A stretch of 38,614 nt of DNA, taken from NCBI GenBank assembly GCA_000990305.1, contig LBPR01000013.1, positions 1 through 38,614 of the forward strand. The letters run 5' to 3'. The DNA comes from Candidatus Roizmanbacteria bacterium GW2011_GWC2_34_23 (lineage in GTDB: Bacteria > Patescibacteriota > Microgenomatia > UBA1406 > GWC2-37-13). The stretch's first letter is position 1. Each line of letters begins with the position of its first letter. Below are positions 25,631 through 32,740 of this stretch, piece after piece. The notes below the pieces were generated by a model. It had not been told where the DNA came from. It did no database searches and saw only the letters and a program-made list of their open reading frames with translations. The translations under genes and the position numbers were made by a program.

Positions 25631-26000
25631 AAAATCAAAATCTGTTGCCCTTAAAATGAGTTTTAACTCATTGAAAAGAAAATATACTAAGGATAATAAT
25701 CCATTAAAACGAGGCGTTTGTACCGTGGTTAAAACCATGACGCCGAAAAAACCTAATTCAGCTTTAAGAAAAGTGGCCAGAGTTAGATTGTCAAATAAGA
25801 TGGAGGTGACCGCCTATATTCAAGGTGTCGGTCATAACTTAGCAGAACATTCAATTGTCCTAGTTAAAGGTGGAAGAGTAAAAGATTTGCCAGGAGTTAA
25901 ATATCATATTGTCCGCGGAAAATTTGATGCCGCCGGAGTTGATAAACGAACTAGCTCAAGATCAAAATACGGAACAAAGAAACCGAGAGTTAAATCGTAG
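25581..26000 (+). CDS. rpsL: Ribosomal protein S12
   Basis: Decoding-centre protein of the small subunit, 139 residues. [14 protein letters not shown] is the standard start, so ATG 25581 replaces the track's 25569. [19 protein letters not shown] and [16 protein letters not shown] are conserved, including the lysines linked to streptomycin sensitivity. Between SKSVALK and PLKRGVCT sits an insertion of about 15 residues ([15 protein letters not shown]) absent from E. coli S12, which I recall as typical of Microgenomates. The stop codon TAG is the first part of a GTAGGG-type palindrome. The gene overlaps rpoC by 50 nt. Confidence 0.98.
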   Translation: MPTINQLIKRKRKNRIKKSKSVALKMSFNSLKRKYTKDNNPLKRGVCTVVKTMTPKKPNSALRKVARVRLSNKMEVTAYIQGVGHNLAEHSIVLVKGGRVKDLPGVKYHIVRGKFDAAGVDKRTSSRSKYGTKKPRVKS

Positions 26001-26024
26001 GGAACAAAAATTTTTGTTCCGTAC
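25997..26024. repeat. GTAGGG-type palindrome covering the rpsL stop codon
   Basis: GTAG, then the perfect 20-bp palindrome GGAACAAAAATTTTTGTTCC, then GTAC. The TAG of the left end is the rpsL stop. It could form a hairpin in the rpsL-rpsG spacer, but has no T-run after the stem. Confidence 0.75.
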
Positions 26025-26037
26025 AACAAATAAAAAT

Positions 26038-26511
26038 ATGCCACGTCATAGTTACAAAAAACGGGTTTTCAAGAAAGATAAGCTTTTTGACAGTCTTGAA
26101 GTGGCCAAATTAATCAATTATATAATGATTAACGGTAAAAAATCAGTCGCCGAAGGACTTGTTTATAAAGTCATGGACGAATTAAAAAAACAGTTCGACG
26201 AACCTTTAAAATTATTGCATCTAGCTATCGAAAACGTTGCTCCTATTCACGAAGTTAAAGCTCGCCGTCTTGGGGGTGCTTCTTATTTGGTTCCGACTGA
26301 AGTACGACGGGAGCGAAAACTAAAACTCGCCCTTAATTGGATTATTGATGCCGCAAAGGCCCGTACCAATAAAGAGTTTCATACCTTTGACCAAAAATTA
26401 TTGGCCGAAATTGTTGAAGCATCAAAAAATCAGGGAGCCGCTATAGCAAAAAAACTACAAACTGAAAAATTAGCAGACGCCAATAAGGCCTTTTCCCACC
26501 TAAAGTGGTAA
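26038..26511 (+). CDS. rpsG: Ribosomal protein S7
   Basis: Primary 16S rRNA-binding protein that nucleates the head of the small subunit, 157 residues. MPRHSYKKRVFKKDKLFDSL is the expected start. LINYIMINGKKSVAEGLVYK and VKARRLGGASYLVPTEVRRE, then EFHTFDQKLLAEIVEAS, are conserved S7 segments. The track ORF starting at 25909 adds 43 residues that come from rpsL read out of frame and from the palindrome, so ATG 26038 is used. Part of the rpoB-rpoC-rpsL-rpsG-fusA operon. Confidence 0.98.
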   Translation: MPRHSYKKRVFKKDKLFDSLEVAKLINYIMINGKKSVAEGLVYKVMDELKKQFDEPLKLLHLAIENVAPIHEVKARRLGGASYLVPTEVRRERKLKLALNWIIDAAKARTNKEFHTFDQKLLAEIVEASKNQGAAIAKKLQTEKLADANKAFSHLKW

Positions 26512-26615
26512 AATCCTAAATTCTAAATCACAAGTTCCAAATAGTTTTTAAATTTAAAATTTTAAACGTTTAAAATTTATTTGAGATTTGTAATTTAAGA
26601 TTTAATATTTAACTC
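26512..26615. repeat. AT-rich repeat with 22-bp palindrome between rpsG and fusA
   Basis: Short-period CTAAATTCTAAATC units on the left and their reverse complements on the right flank a perfect palindrome AATTTTAAACGTTTAAAATT (22 bp at 26557-26578). The whole spacer can fold into one long AT hairpin in the middle of the operon. A related single arm follows fusA at 28695-28750. Confidence 0.65.
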
Positions 26616-28694
26616 ATGGCTCAACAACCCGTTGTCACAAAAAATCGCGATGTTCCTCTTGATAAAATTCGTAATATTGGTGTGATTGCTCATATTGATT
26701 CCGGAAAAACTACCACTAGCGAAAGATTTCTTTTTTATACCGGAAAAACTTATAAAATCGGAGATATTGATGATGGAGACACTCAATTAGATTGGATGCC
26801 ACAGGAGAGAGAACGAGGAATCACAATCGTTTCGGCCGCCACGACTACTTTTTGGAATGACTATAGAATCAACATCATTGATACTCCTGGCCACGTCGAT
26901 TTTACAGCCGAAGTTGAAAGATCTCTTCGAGTACTCGACGGTGGAGTAGTCGTTTTTGATGCTGAAGAAGGAGTACAAAGTCAATCAGAAACAGTTTGGC
27001 GTCAAGCGGATAAATACAAAGTTCCCCGTATTTGTTTTATTAATAAAATGGATAAGCTCGGCGCTGATTTTGAAGCAACCGTTGAGGAAATTAAGGAAAG
27101 ATTAGGTGCCAACCCAATTATCATGACCGTTCCGATTGGAAAAGAATCTGAATTTAAAGGAAAAGCCAAAATTTGGGATCAAGATACCCAAGGCGTCAAA
27201 TATACAACAACTGACGAAATTCCAGCAGATATTAAAGATAAAGTAACCAAGGCCCGGTCAAAGATGGTTGAGCAAATAGCCGAACACGATGACTCTCTTT
27301 TAAATAAATATCTAAATGGTGAAGAAATTACCGTTGAGGAACTAAAGGCGACTTTAAGAAAAGCCACAGTTGCTTATAAAATCGTTCCTGTTTATTGCGG
27401 AACTTCACTGCGTAATAAAGCTGTTCAACCGGTACTTGATGCTATAGTTGACTTTCTACCATCTCCTCTCGATTTAAAAGAAATCACAGGAATTAATCCA
27501 CTAACTAAACTTGAAGAAAAACGAGCTCTTAATCAGCAGGAAACATTTACCGGTTTATCTTTTAAGATTCAACTTGACCCTCACGTTGGAAAATTGACCT
27601 ATGTCAGAATTTATTCCGGTGTTTTGGAATCGGGTTCTTATGTTTATAATGTCAACAGAAATAAACAGGAAAGAGTCAGTCGAATATTATTGATGCATGC
27701 TAATAACCGCGAAGAGATTGACAAGGCTTACGCCGGTGAGATTATTGCGGTCGTTGGACCAAAAGATTCAAAGACCGGAGATACATTATCTGATCAAGAT
27801 CACCCAATTATTCTAGAACAAATTACCTTCCCAGAACCAGTTATTTCGCTTGCGATCGAACCGACCACTAAAGCTGATCAAGAAAAATTATCTTATGCCC
27901 TCCAAAGATTAGCCGAAGAAGATCCAACTTTCAGAGTCAAAGTCAATCACGAAACGAATCAAACCATTATGTCCGGAATGGGAGAACTTCATTTGGAAAT
28001 TCTCGTTGATCGTATGAAGACAGAAATGGGTATGAATGTCACGGTTGGAAAACCTCAAGTCGCCTATAAAGAAACCATCACAAAACCAGCTGTTGATGTA
28101 GAAGTAAAATATATAAAACAGACCGGAGGACACGGGCAATATGGACACTGTGTCATTAATGTTGAACCTCTCGCCCGAGGCGAAGGAGTCAAATTTGTCA
28201 ATAAAATTAAGGGCGGTTCTATTCCCTCCGAATTTATTCCTTCTGTTGAAAAAGGTGTTATGGAGGCAACTGAAAAAGGTGTTCTCTTGGGTTATCCAAT
28301 CACAGATATTCAGGTCACTTTGGTTGACGGAAGTTATCACGACGTCGATTCTTCAGATATTGCTTTCAAAATTGCCGGATCAATGGCTTTACACGAAGCA
28401 GTTAAACAAGCTGGCCCGACCTTAGTTGAACCAATTATGAAATTGGAAGTAACCATTCCCGAGGCTTTTATGGGAGTTGCCATTGGCGATATTTCTTCAA
28501 AAAGAGGAAAGATTTTGGGAACTGAAAAACGAAGTCGAGCCGTTGTCATTAAAAGTCACGTTCCCCTATCAGAACTTTCAGGATACGCAACTATTATCAG
28601 ATCGTTAACTGAAGGCCGGGGCGTTTTCTACATGGAGCCAAGTCACTACGAAGAAGTACCAAAGAATGTGATTGCTCTCATGTTAAAAAAATAA
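26616..28694 (+). CDS. fusA: Elongation factor G
   Basis: Translocation GTPase, 692 residues, full length. G1 is [16 protein letters not shown] near residue 24 (Ser where most have Ala), the switch I region ends [14 protein letters not shown]3 is DTPGHVDF and G4 NKMD. Domain II follows ([20 protein letters not shown]). Domains III-V include [28 protein letters not shown] and the C-terminal [20 protein letters not shown], with GRG at the tip region that enters the decoding site. Single-copy-like and last gene of the RNA polymerase/ribosomal operon. Confidence 0.99.
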   Translation: MAQQPVVTKNRDVPLDKIRNIGVIAHIDSGKTTTSERFLFYTGKTYKIGDIDDGDTQLDWMPQERERGITIVSAATTTFWNDYRINIIDTPGHVDFTAEVERSLRVLDGGVVVFDAEEGVQSQSETVWRQADKYKVPRICFINKMDKLGADFEATVEEIKERLGANPIIMTVPIGKESEFKGKAKIWDQDTQGVKYTTTDEIPADIKDKVTKARSKMVEQIAEHDDSLLNKYLNGEEITVEELKATLRKATVAYKIVPVYCGTSLRNKAVQPVLDAIVDFLPSPLDLKEITGINPLTKLEEKRALNQQETFTGLSFKIQLDPHVGKLTYVRIYSGVLESGSYVYNVNRNKQERVSRILLMHANNREEIDKAYAGEIIAVVGPKDSKTGDTLSDQDHPIILEQITFPEPVISLAIEPTTKADQEKLSYALQRLAEEDPTFRVKVNHETNQTIMSGMGELHLEILVDRMKTEMGMNVTVGKPQVAYKETITKPAVDVEVKYIKQTGGHGQYGHCVINVEPLARGEGVKFVNKIKGGSIPSEFIPSVEKGVMEATEKGVLLGYPITDIQVTLVDGSYHDVDSSDIAFKIAGSMALHEAVKQAGPTLVEPIMKLEVTIPEAFMGVAIGDISSKRGKILGTEKRSRAVVIKSHVPLSELSGYATIIRSLTEGRGVFYMEPSHYEEVPKNVIALMLKK

Positions 28695-28750
28695 ATTCTA
28701 AATCCTAAATTCCAAGCTCCAAATAAATCATAAATTTTAAATTACAAACA
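28695..28750. repeat. AT-rich short-period repeat after fusA
   Basis: TTCTAAATCCTAAATTCCAA followed by CTCCAAATAAATC. Related to the left arm before fusA. No gene is seen between fusA and 28807, and no T-tailed terminator. Confidence 0.6.
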
Positions 28751-28754
28751 AAAC

Positions 28755-28784
28755 GTCATTCCCGCGAAGGCGGGAATCCAGACT
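28755..28784 (+). repeat. GTCATTCCCGCG palindromic repeat, copy 2
   Basis: Differs from copy 1 (15811) only in the loop (CGAAG instead of CGCAG) and shares the CCAGACTAAATAT flank. The flank leads into the TATAAT at 28795-28800, which is the -10 box of the next gene. Confidence 0.85.
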
Positions 28785-28794
28785 AAATATACCT

Positions 28795-28800
28795 TATAAT
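28795..28800 (+). promoter_or_regulatory. -10 box of the phosphoesterase gene
   Basis: Perfect TATAAT, 6 nt before ATG 28807. The -35 area would fall inside the palindromic repeat and shows no good match, so the repeat may have replaced or reshaped the promoter. Confidence 0.5.
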
Positions 28801-28806
28801 TAAAGA

Positions 28807-29478
28807 ATGAACATATTAGTATTCTCTGATACTCACTTATATTTACCTTTCGATGGGAAAAAATTTAACTTTCTCAAAAAAATAATCTCTGACTCTGACC
28901 AAGTTATAATCAATGGTGATTTTTTTGATGATTATATGATTAGTTTTGATGAATTTATTAAATCTCCTTGGAATCAGCTTTTTCCTCTTTTAAAAAAGAA
29001 AAAAGCTATTTATATTTTTGGCAACCACGATCAGGAAAAATTTTCTGATAAGAGATTAAATCTTTTTTCCGATGTCCAAGTTACAAGTTATAAGTTACAA
29101 GTTACAAGTTACAGGTTCTTCTTCACCCACGGCCAACAGTTTCGCAAAACCCCCGATTTGTTTATCAAAAAAATTTTTAAACCTATCGTTTCGTTTGCTG
29201 TTAGAATTGCTCATTTTAAAAGACAAAACTTAGTCAATATTTTTGGAAGAAATTTTTTGAAACTTAGATTTGCTTACCGAAATATAGCAACAAAACAAAA
29301 AGCGATTAAAGCAATTAAAAATAATGAGTTTATTATCGTCGGTCACAACCATTGGGCTGAGGTTGACGAAAAAAATCACTTTGCTTGTTGTGGAGCTATT
29401 CTCTACGGCTTCGCCCAATACTTAACAATAGATTCTGAGTCTGGAAAAATAACTCTTAATGAAGAGTGGTATAAATAA
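28807..29478 (+). CDS. Calcineurin-like metallophosphoesterase
   Basis: 223 residues with all motifs of the family in order: FSDTHL (DxH), NGDFFDD (GDxxD), FGNHDQE (GNHD/E), FFTHGQ and IVGHNHWAE (GHxH), which bind two metal ions. Its substrate is not evident. The closest general type is the UDP-2,3-diacylglucosamine hydrolase/YfcE-like soluble group, but the call stays generic. Residues near 90-100 (VQVTSYKLQVTSYR) are encoded by a TTACAAG short-period repeat, inserted in a loop between two core strands. Solitary gene with its own leaderless promoter. Confidence 0.9.
   Translation: MNILVFSDTHLYLPFDGKKFNFLKKIISDSDQVIINGDFFDDYMISFDEFIKSPWNQLFPLLKKKKAIYIFGNHDQEKFSDKRLNLFSDVQVTSYKLQVTSYRFFFTHGQQFRKTPDLFIKKIFKPIVSFAVRIAHFKRQNLVNIFGRNFLKLRFAYRNIATKQKAIKAIKNNEFIIVGHNHWAEVDEKNHFACCGAILYGFAQYLTIDSESGKITLNEEWYK
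29077..29116. repeat. CAAGTTA-type short-period repeat inside the phosphoesterase gene
   Basis: About four units of ACAAGTT/ATAAGTT in tandem, in frame, encoding a Val-Thr-Ser-Tyr-Lys-Leu repeat. The copy number could change the loop length in steps. Confidence 0.7.
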
Positions 29479-29500
29479 CATCCAGAACTAAAATTTCCTC

Positions 29501-29887
29501 TTAAACAATATCTAATCCTTTTACTCTCGAAAAGTGTCTTTTGTTAAGAGTTACTAAACTTAAATTGTAGACTAAACAAGTAGCCGCTATCATAATATCA
29601 AGATCTTCTATGATTTCTCCTCTTTGTTTTAAATTCTTTCTCAAGCTACCAAATTCTTGCGCTATTTTTTGATTGAGTCCATAGGTTTTACTAAGACCAG
29701 AAAAAAACTCAAGAATGGTTGACTCTGCATTTTTATTTTTTGATCTAAAAATTCCTTCGTAAAGTTCGGATAAACAAATATAACTTGAGACTAATTTTCC
29801 TTTAAGTTCATTTATTAATGTAACTTGTTCCTCTTTTCCTCTAAGATAATCAATAATTACGGAAGTGTCCAAAAAATATGTTTTCAT
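29501..29887 (-). CDS. vapC: VapC-type PIN-domain toxin
   Basis: 128-residue endoribonuclease of the PIN fold. YFLDTSVIIDYLRG gives the first acidic residue, YICLSELYEGI the conserved Glu, and the C-terminal EDLDIMIAATCLVYNLSLVT, then LNKRHFSRVKGL, supplies the last acidic residues and the N-x-x-x-F ending. VapC toxins cut tRNA or rRNA. It overlaps the antitoxin gene by 4 nt (ATGA), giving coupled translation. The partner is of the Phd/YefM type, as in many vapBC-like pairs. Confidence 0.92.
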   Translation of the reverse strand: MKTYFLDTSVIIDYLRGKEEQVTLINELKGKLVSSYICLSELYEGIFRSKNKNAESTILEFFSGLSKTYGLNQKIAQEFGSLRKNLKQRGEIIEDLDIMIAATCLVYNLSLVTLNKRHFSRVKGLDIV

Positions 29888-30135
29888 ATTTTTATTTGTT
29901 TTTTTCTCGATTTCTTTTTAAGAACTTCTCCCCAAATAGAATCGTTATCCAAATCTGTATTCTTAAAAGCTCCTGCATATTTTTTGATAATCGACTTTTT
30001 TATATCATCAGTTGCGGTAAGAGTTGCAAAAGGTCTCCCCTTTTTTGTAATTGTAAAATTCTCAACATAAGGAAGCAACGCTTCAATCTCTCCAAATTTT
30101 CTCCTTAAATCAGATATAGGAATGATTGTATTCAT
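29884..30135 (-). CDS. Phd/YefM-type antitoxin of the VapC pair
   Basis: 83 residues. IIPISDLRRKFGEIEALLPY is the N-terminal DNA-binding part and ENFTITKKGRPFATLTATDD the beta segment (G-x-P-x-A-x-L) of Phd/YefM antitoxins. The basic C-terminus (LKKKSRKKQIK) should wrap the toxin. A strong promoter and an inverted repeat lie directly upstream. It likely represses its own promoter with VapC as corepressor, a family property. Confidence 0.88.
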   Translation of the reverse strand: MNTIIPISDLRRKFGEIEALLPYVENFTITKKGRPFATLTATDDIKKSIIKKYAGAFKNTDLDNDSIWGEVLKKKSRKKQIKI

Positions 30136-30144
30136 ATAAGTAAT

Positions 30145-30173
30145 ATATTAACTAATGTTATATTAATTGTCAA
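30145..30173 (-). promoter_or_regulatory. Promoter of the VapC toxin-antitoxin pair
   Basis: On the minus strand TTGACA (30173-30168), 17-nt spacer, TAATAT (30150-30145), then 9 nt to the ATG at 30135. The spacer carries TTAATATAACATTAGTTAAT, an AT-rich partly symmetric sequence, a likely antitoxin operator. Confidence 0.65.
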
Positions 30174-30200
30174 GTGATTAATCACTGGTTTAATCACTTG
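30171..30200. repeat. Inverted repeat upstream of the VapC pair
   Basis: CAAGTGATTAA pairs with TTAATCACTTG (11 bp) around an 8-nt loop. It overlaps the edge of the -35 box of the pair. Between it and the next plus-strand gene there is also a perfect palindrome AACGATCGTT (30217-30226). Either may be a regulator site. Confidence 0.65.
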
Positions 30201-30259
30201 CTTATATTATCTCCTTAACGATCGTTTACAAGATAAATTATTTATTTTTCAAAATTCGC

Positions 30260-30292
30260 TTGACTTTGTTGTAGTAGTAGTAGTAGTATGAT
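30260..30292 (+). promoter_or_regulatory. Promoter with GTA microsatellite in its spacer
   Basis: TTGACT (30260-30265) and TATGAT (30287-30292) are separated by 21 nt, most of which is a (GTA)n tract of about six units (30271-30288). One unit fewer would give the near-ideal 18-nt spacing. The -10 lies 7 nt before ATG 30300, the common leaderless layout. Confidence 0.55.
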
Positions 30293-30299
30293 TTTTAAT

Positions 30300-31037
30300 A
30301 TGATAGGTGGAGATCAAACAATTCCAGGTGCAGATGGGAGAGGAGGCACACCTTTTTCAGTGATTGAACAGGTTGACGTTCTTAAAGCTCCAGGAAAAAG
30401 CGGAGGTAAACGTTTTTCTGAAATTGAACAGCTAGATAGCTTAAAAGGTTCAAGACAAATTAAAGGAGCAGGACTTGACATGGACGCAATTCAAAAGGTT
30501 GCTGAAGCTGATCCAATCCACGAACCGGGAGAATTTAATTTTGATCAAGTCAAAAAAATTATTAGTAGGAAAGTACTTGATGCAAGTCAACTTGATCAAG
30601 CAATTAAAACAATTACGGATTTATTGGGTGATACCCCTACAATTAAATCCAATTGGCGAGATGAATATATGAAAGATAGTGACGGTGGTAGAGCCACTGA
30701 AAGGAGAATAAAGGACGTAGAGCAGCTTTCTGAAGCAATTGGAACAATTAGGGATTTATTAGGTGATGATGTATTTATGAATAAAACCGGTTGGCGTGAT
30801 GAATATCAAGCACAAAATGAAGCAAAAACACCTTTTGAAAAAATAGAACAAGTTGATCGTTTTCCACAAGTGGGTTTGAATCCAGAAAGAATTGCTGCAA
30901 GACAAAAAATGGATGCTGAACAAACAGGAAAAGTTGTAAAAGAAATTTTAGGAGAACTTGCAAAAGGGGGAAATGTTTCCAAGGCGGTGCTACCAAAACA
31001 AACTTTAGCTACTTCTGCACCTAAAGCTTCAAAATAA
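30300..31037 (+). CDS. Unknown soluble protein with two kinds of internal repeat
   Basis: I do not recognise a family. About 245 residues, hydrophilic, without signal peptide or membrane helix. One repeat is a short module seen three times: PFSVIEQVDVL, RFSEIEQLDSL and PFEKIEQVDRF. The other is longer and seen twice: QLDQAIKTITDLLGDTP ... WRDEYMKD and QLSEAIGTIRDLLGDDV ... WRDEYQAQ. The N-terminus is Gly-rich, the C-terminus Ala/Lys-rich and probably disordered. Start 30300 is preferred to ATG 30288, which falls inside the -10 box. It lies between the VapC pair and lexA with its own promoter. A structural or adaptor role through repeated short helices is a guess. Confidence 0.7.
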   Translation: MIGGDQTIPGADGRGGTPFSVIEQVDVLKAPGKSGGKRFSEIEQLDSLKGSRQIKGAGLDMDAIQKVAEADPIHEPGEFNFDQVKKIISRKVLDASQLDQAIKTITDLLGDTPTIKSNWRDEYMKDSDGGRATERRIKDVEQLSEAIGTIRDLLGDDVFMNKTGWRDEYQAQNEAKTPFEKIEQVDRFPQVGLNPERIAARQKMDAEQTGKVVKEILGELAKGGNVSKAVLPKQTLATSAPKASK

Positions 31038-31051
31038 TTCTTATATTTGTT

Positions 31052-31070
31052 TACTAATATATTATTAGTA
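31052..31070. terminator. AT hairpin after the repeat protein gene
   Basis: TACTAATA pairs with TATTAGTA around a TAT loop (8-bp stem). There is no following T-run, so termination is uncertain. It separates the unknown gene from the lexA promoter. A GGATTGGTC direct repeat follows at about 31081-31100. Confidence 0.35.
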
Positions 31071-31112
31071 GTATTGGTCTGGATTGGTCGGATTGGTTAA
31101 ATTAACTCCCTC

Positions 31113-31142
31113 TTGACATAGTGAACAAGTGTTTACTATAAT
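31113..31142 (+). promoter_or_regulatory. lexA promoter with overlapping LexA/DinR-type box
   Basis: TTGACA (31113-31118), 18-nt spacer, TATAAT (31137-31142), ATG 8 nt later. Inside the spacer GAACAAGTGTTT (31123-31134) fits the Gram-positive DinR/LexA pattern GAACRNRYGTTY at every defined position. Binding there would block the promoter, which indicates autorepression. Confidence 0.75.
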
Positions 31143-31150
31143 AGTTGTCT

Positions 31151-31720
31151 ATGATTGAAGACAGACTTTCTAGTATTAAAAAATTTTTCCGTAAGAATCG
31201 CCGACTTCCTTCTTATTCTGAGATGTTGAAGCTTTTTAATATCTCTTCTAAGAATGCTGTTTTTAAAATAATTAATAAATTAATTGATCTCGGATTCATT
31301 GAAAAAGAAAGTAAAAAATTATCCCCAACAAAAAAGTTTTTTGCTCTCCCCCTTCTTGGAATTATAAAAGCCGGTTTTCCAATTTTGGCTGAAGAAAATA
31401 AAGATTATCTGACGATTGACGACTATTTAATTGAAAATCCCCAAACATCATTTCTCCTTAAGGTTTCGGGTGATTCAATGACCGGAGTCGGAATATTTGA
31501 AGGGGATATTGTTATAATTGAGCGAAAAAAAGATATTAATACCGGCAGTATTGTTCTTGCCCAAATTGATAACGAATGGACTTTAAAAATATTAAAGACT
31601 GACCGGAAAAAACATATTAATTATCTGGAGGCCGCTAATCCCAAATACCCGCCTTTTTACCCAATTAATGATCTACAGATCTATGGTATCGTAAGAGGTG
31701 TCATCAGAAAGATTAATTAA
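31151..31720 (+). CDS. lexA: SOS repressor LexA
   Basis: 189 residues in two parts. The N-terminal winged helix (about 1-60) is divergent but has the LexA spacing: LPSYSEMLKLFNISSKNAVF then LGFIEKE. The C-terminal S24 peptidase domain holds the Ala74-Gly75 cleavage pair (GIIKAGFP), the nucleophile Ser109 in KVSGDSMTGVGIFEGDIVII and the general base Lys146 in EWTLKIL. So RecA-stimulated self-cleavage should work. I chose ATG 31151 rather than TTG 31145 because the -10 box ends 8 nt before it. An own-promoter LexA box supports the function. The 3' end overlaps recF on the other strand by 48 nt. Confidence 0.93.
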   Translation: MIEDRLSSIKKFFRKNRRLPSYSEMLKLFNISSKNAVFKIINKLIDLGFIEKESKKLSPTKKFFALPLLGIIKAGFPILAEENKDYLTIDDYLIENPQTSFLLKVSGDSMTGVGIFEGDIVIIERKKDINTGSIVLAQIDNEWTLKILKTDRKKHINYLEAANPKYPPFYPINDLQIYGIVRGVIRKIN

Positions 31721-32740
31721 TTTAATCAATTCCTTTTCTGTCGAAGTAATTACGGTTTGATAGTTGCCGATCAAGTTAAATATTAGTTTTTGATTATTGT
31801 GATCCAGCTCTGAGAATATATCATCAAGTAATAAAATTGGTTTTTTCTTAAAAAAATCTTCTAAATATTTTAATTCATTAATCTTCAGCCAGAACAAACT
31901 TAAGCGTTGCTCGCTACGGGAACCGTACATGTGGATATTTTTTTTAACTAACGATTTATCAATCATAAAAATATTGTATTCGTCTCGATGCGGGCCAACT
32001 AAAGTTCTTTTGATTAATAATTCTTTTTGAAGTGATTCGGTAAATCGTTCCTGATTAATTTTATTTTCTTTATATTTTATCTCAAATTTTTTTGAATCAA
32101 TAATACTGTTTGAATTTAAAAAAGAGATATATTTTCGTCTCTTCATAATTAGGTACGAACCATTGTCTATGAGAAGTTTATTCCAGTAATCAAGTTCTAC
32201 ATCAAGGTTCTGACTATTAAAGCTCGATTCTAAAATCTTATTTCTTTTTCTTAGCGCCTGATTATAATTTGTTAAACATTTTTTATATTCTGAATCGATC
32301 CCAGACAAAAATTTATCGAAATATTCACGGCGATACGACATTGTTCTATCAATTACTTCTATTTGTTCCGGAGAAAATAACACGACAGGAATTAAATTTT
32401 TTAAATATGAATGACGACCTTTTTTTGTCTTTTCTAAAAAATAAGTTTTACTTAAACCAAAGTCATTAACAGTTAAATCTATTCTTAAATTACTAATATC
32501 TTTATTTTTTTTGTCTTCAATCTTTGCATCAACGTAACCGTTTTTTTCATTAAAAATAATTAGTTGTTCTTCTTTACTTTCCCGAAATCCTTCCCCCTTT
32601 AATATGAAGTAAATTCCCTCCAGTAAATTAGTTTTTCCCAGAGCATTATCTCCAAATATGGTCGTTAAATAAGGGTTAATTTTATATTGTTTTTTGTCAA
32701 AATTTCGAAAGTTGTGGAAAGAAATTGATTTGAGGATCAT
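31673..32740 (-). CDS. recF: DNA replication and repair protein RecF
   Basis: SMC-like ATPase that helps load RecA at single-strand gaps, 355 residues. Walker A is FGDNALGKTNLLEGIYF near residue 31, the ABC signature region is MYGSRSEQRLSLF and Walker B is PILLLDDIFSELD. VLFSPEQIEVIDRTMSYRRE and RTLVGPHRDEY are typical RecF segments. Its start overlaps the end of pyrH (ATGA), so both are translated from one message. It converges with lexA over 48 nt, an intimate pairing of two DNA-damage genes. Confidence 0.96.
   Translation of the reverse strand: MILKSISFHNFRNFDKKQYKINPYLTTIFGDNALGKTNLLEGIYFILKGEGFRESKEEQLIIFNEKNGYVDAKIEDKKNKDISNLRIDLTVNDFGLSKTYFLEKTKKGRHSYLKNLIPVVLFSPEQIEVIDRTMSYRREYFDKFLSGIDSEYKKCLTNYNQALRKRNKILESSFNSQNLDVELDYWNKLLIDNGSYLIMKRRKYISFLNSNSIIDSKKFEIKYKENKINQERFTESLQKELLIKRTLVGPHRDEYNIFMIDKSLVKKNIHMYGSRSEQRLSLFWLKINELKYLEDFFKKKPILLLDDIFSELDHNNQKLIFNLIGNYQTVITSTEKELIKLINLSDDTSYDTIDL

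Noticed and set aside
25909-26037. N-terminal extension of S7 in the ORF track
   Set aside because: These 43 residues are rpsL read out of frame plus the palindrome. S7 starts with MPRHSYKKR at 26038.
27909-28340. 143-residue minus-strand ORF opposite fusA
   Set aside because: Antisense shadow of conserved EF-G codons; no independent signal.
29077-29116. CRISPR-like short repeats
   Set aside because: Units of 7-14 nt are contiguous without spacers and lie in frame within a phosphoesterase gene; no cas genes are present.
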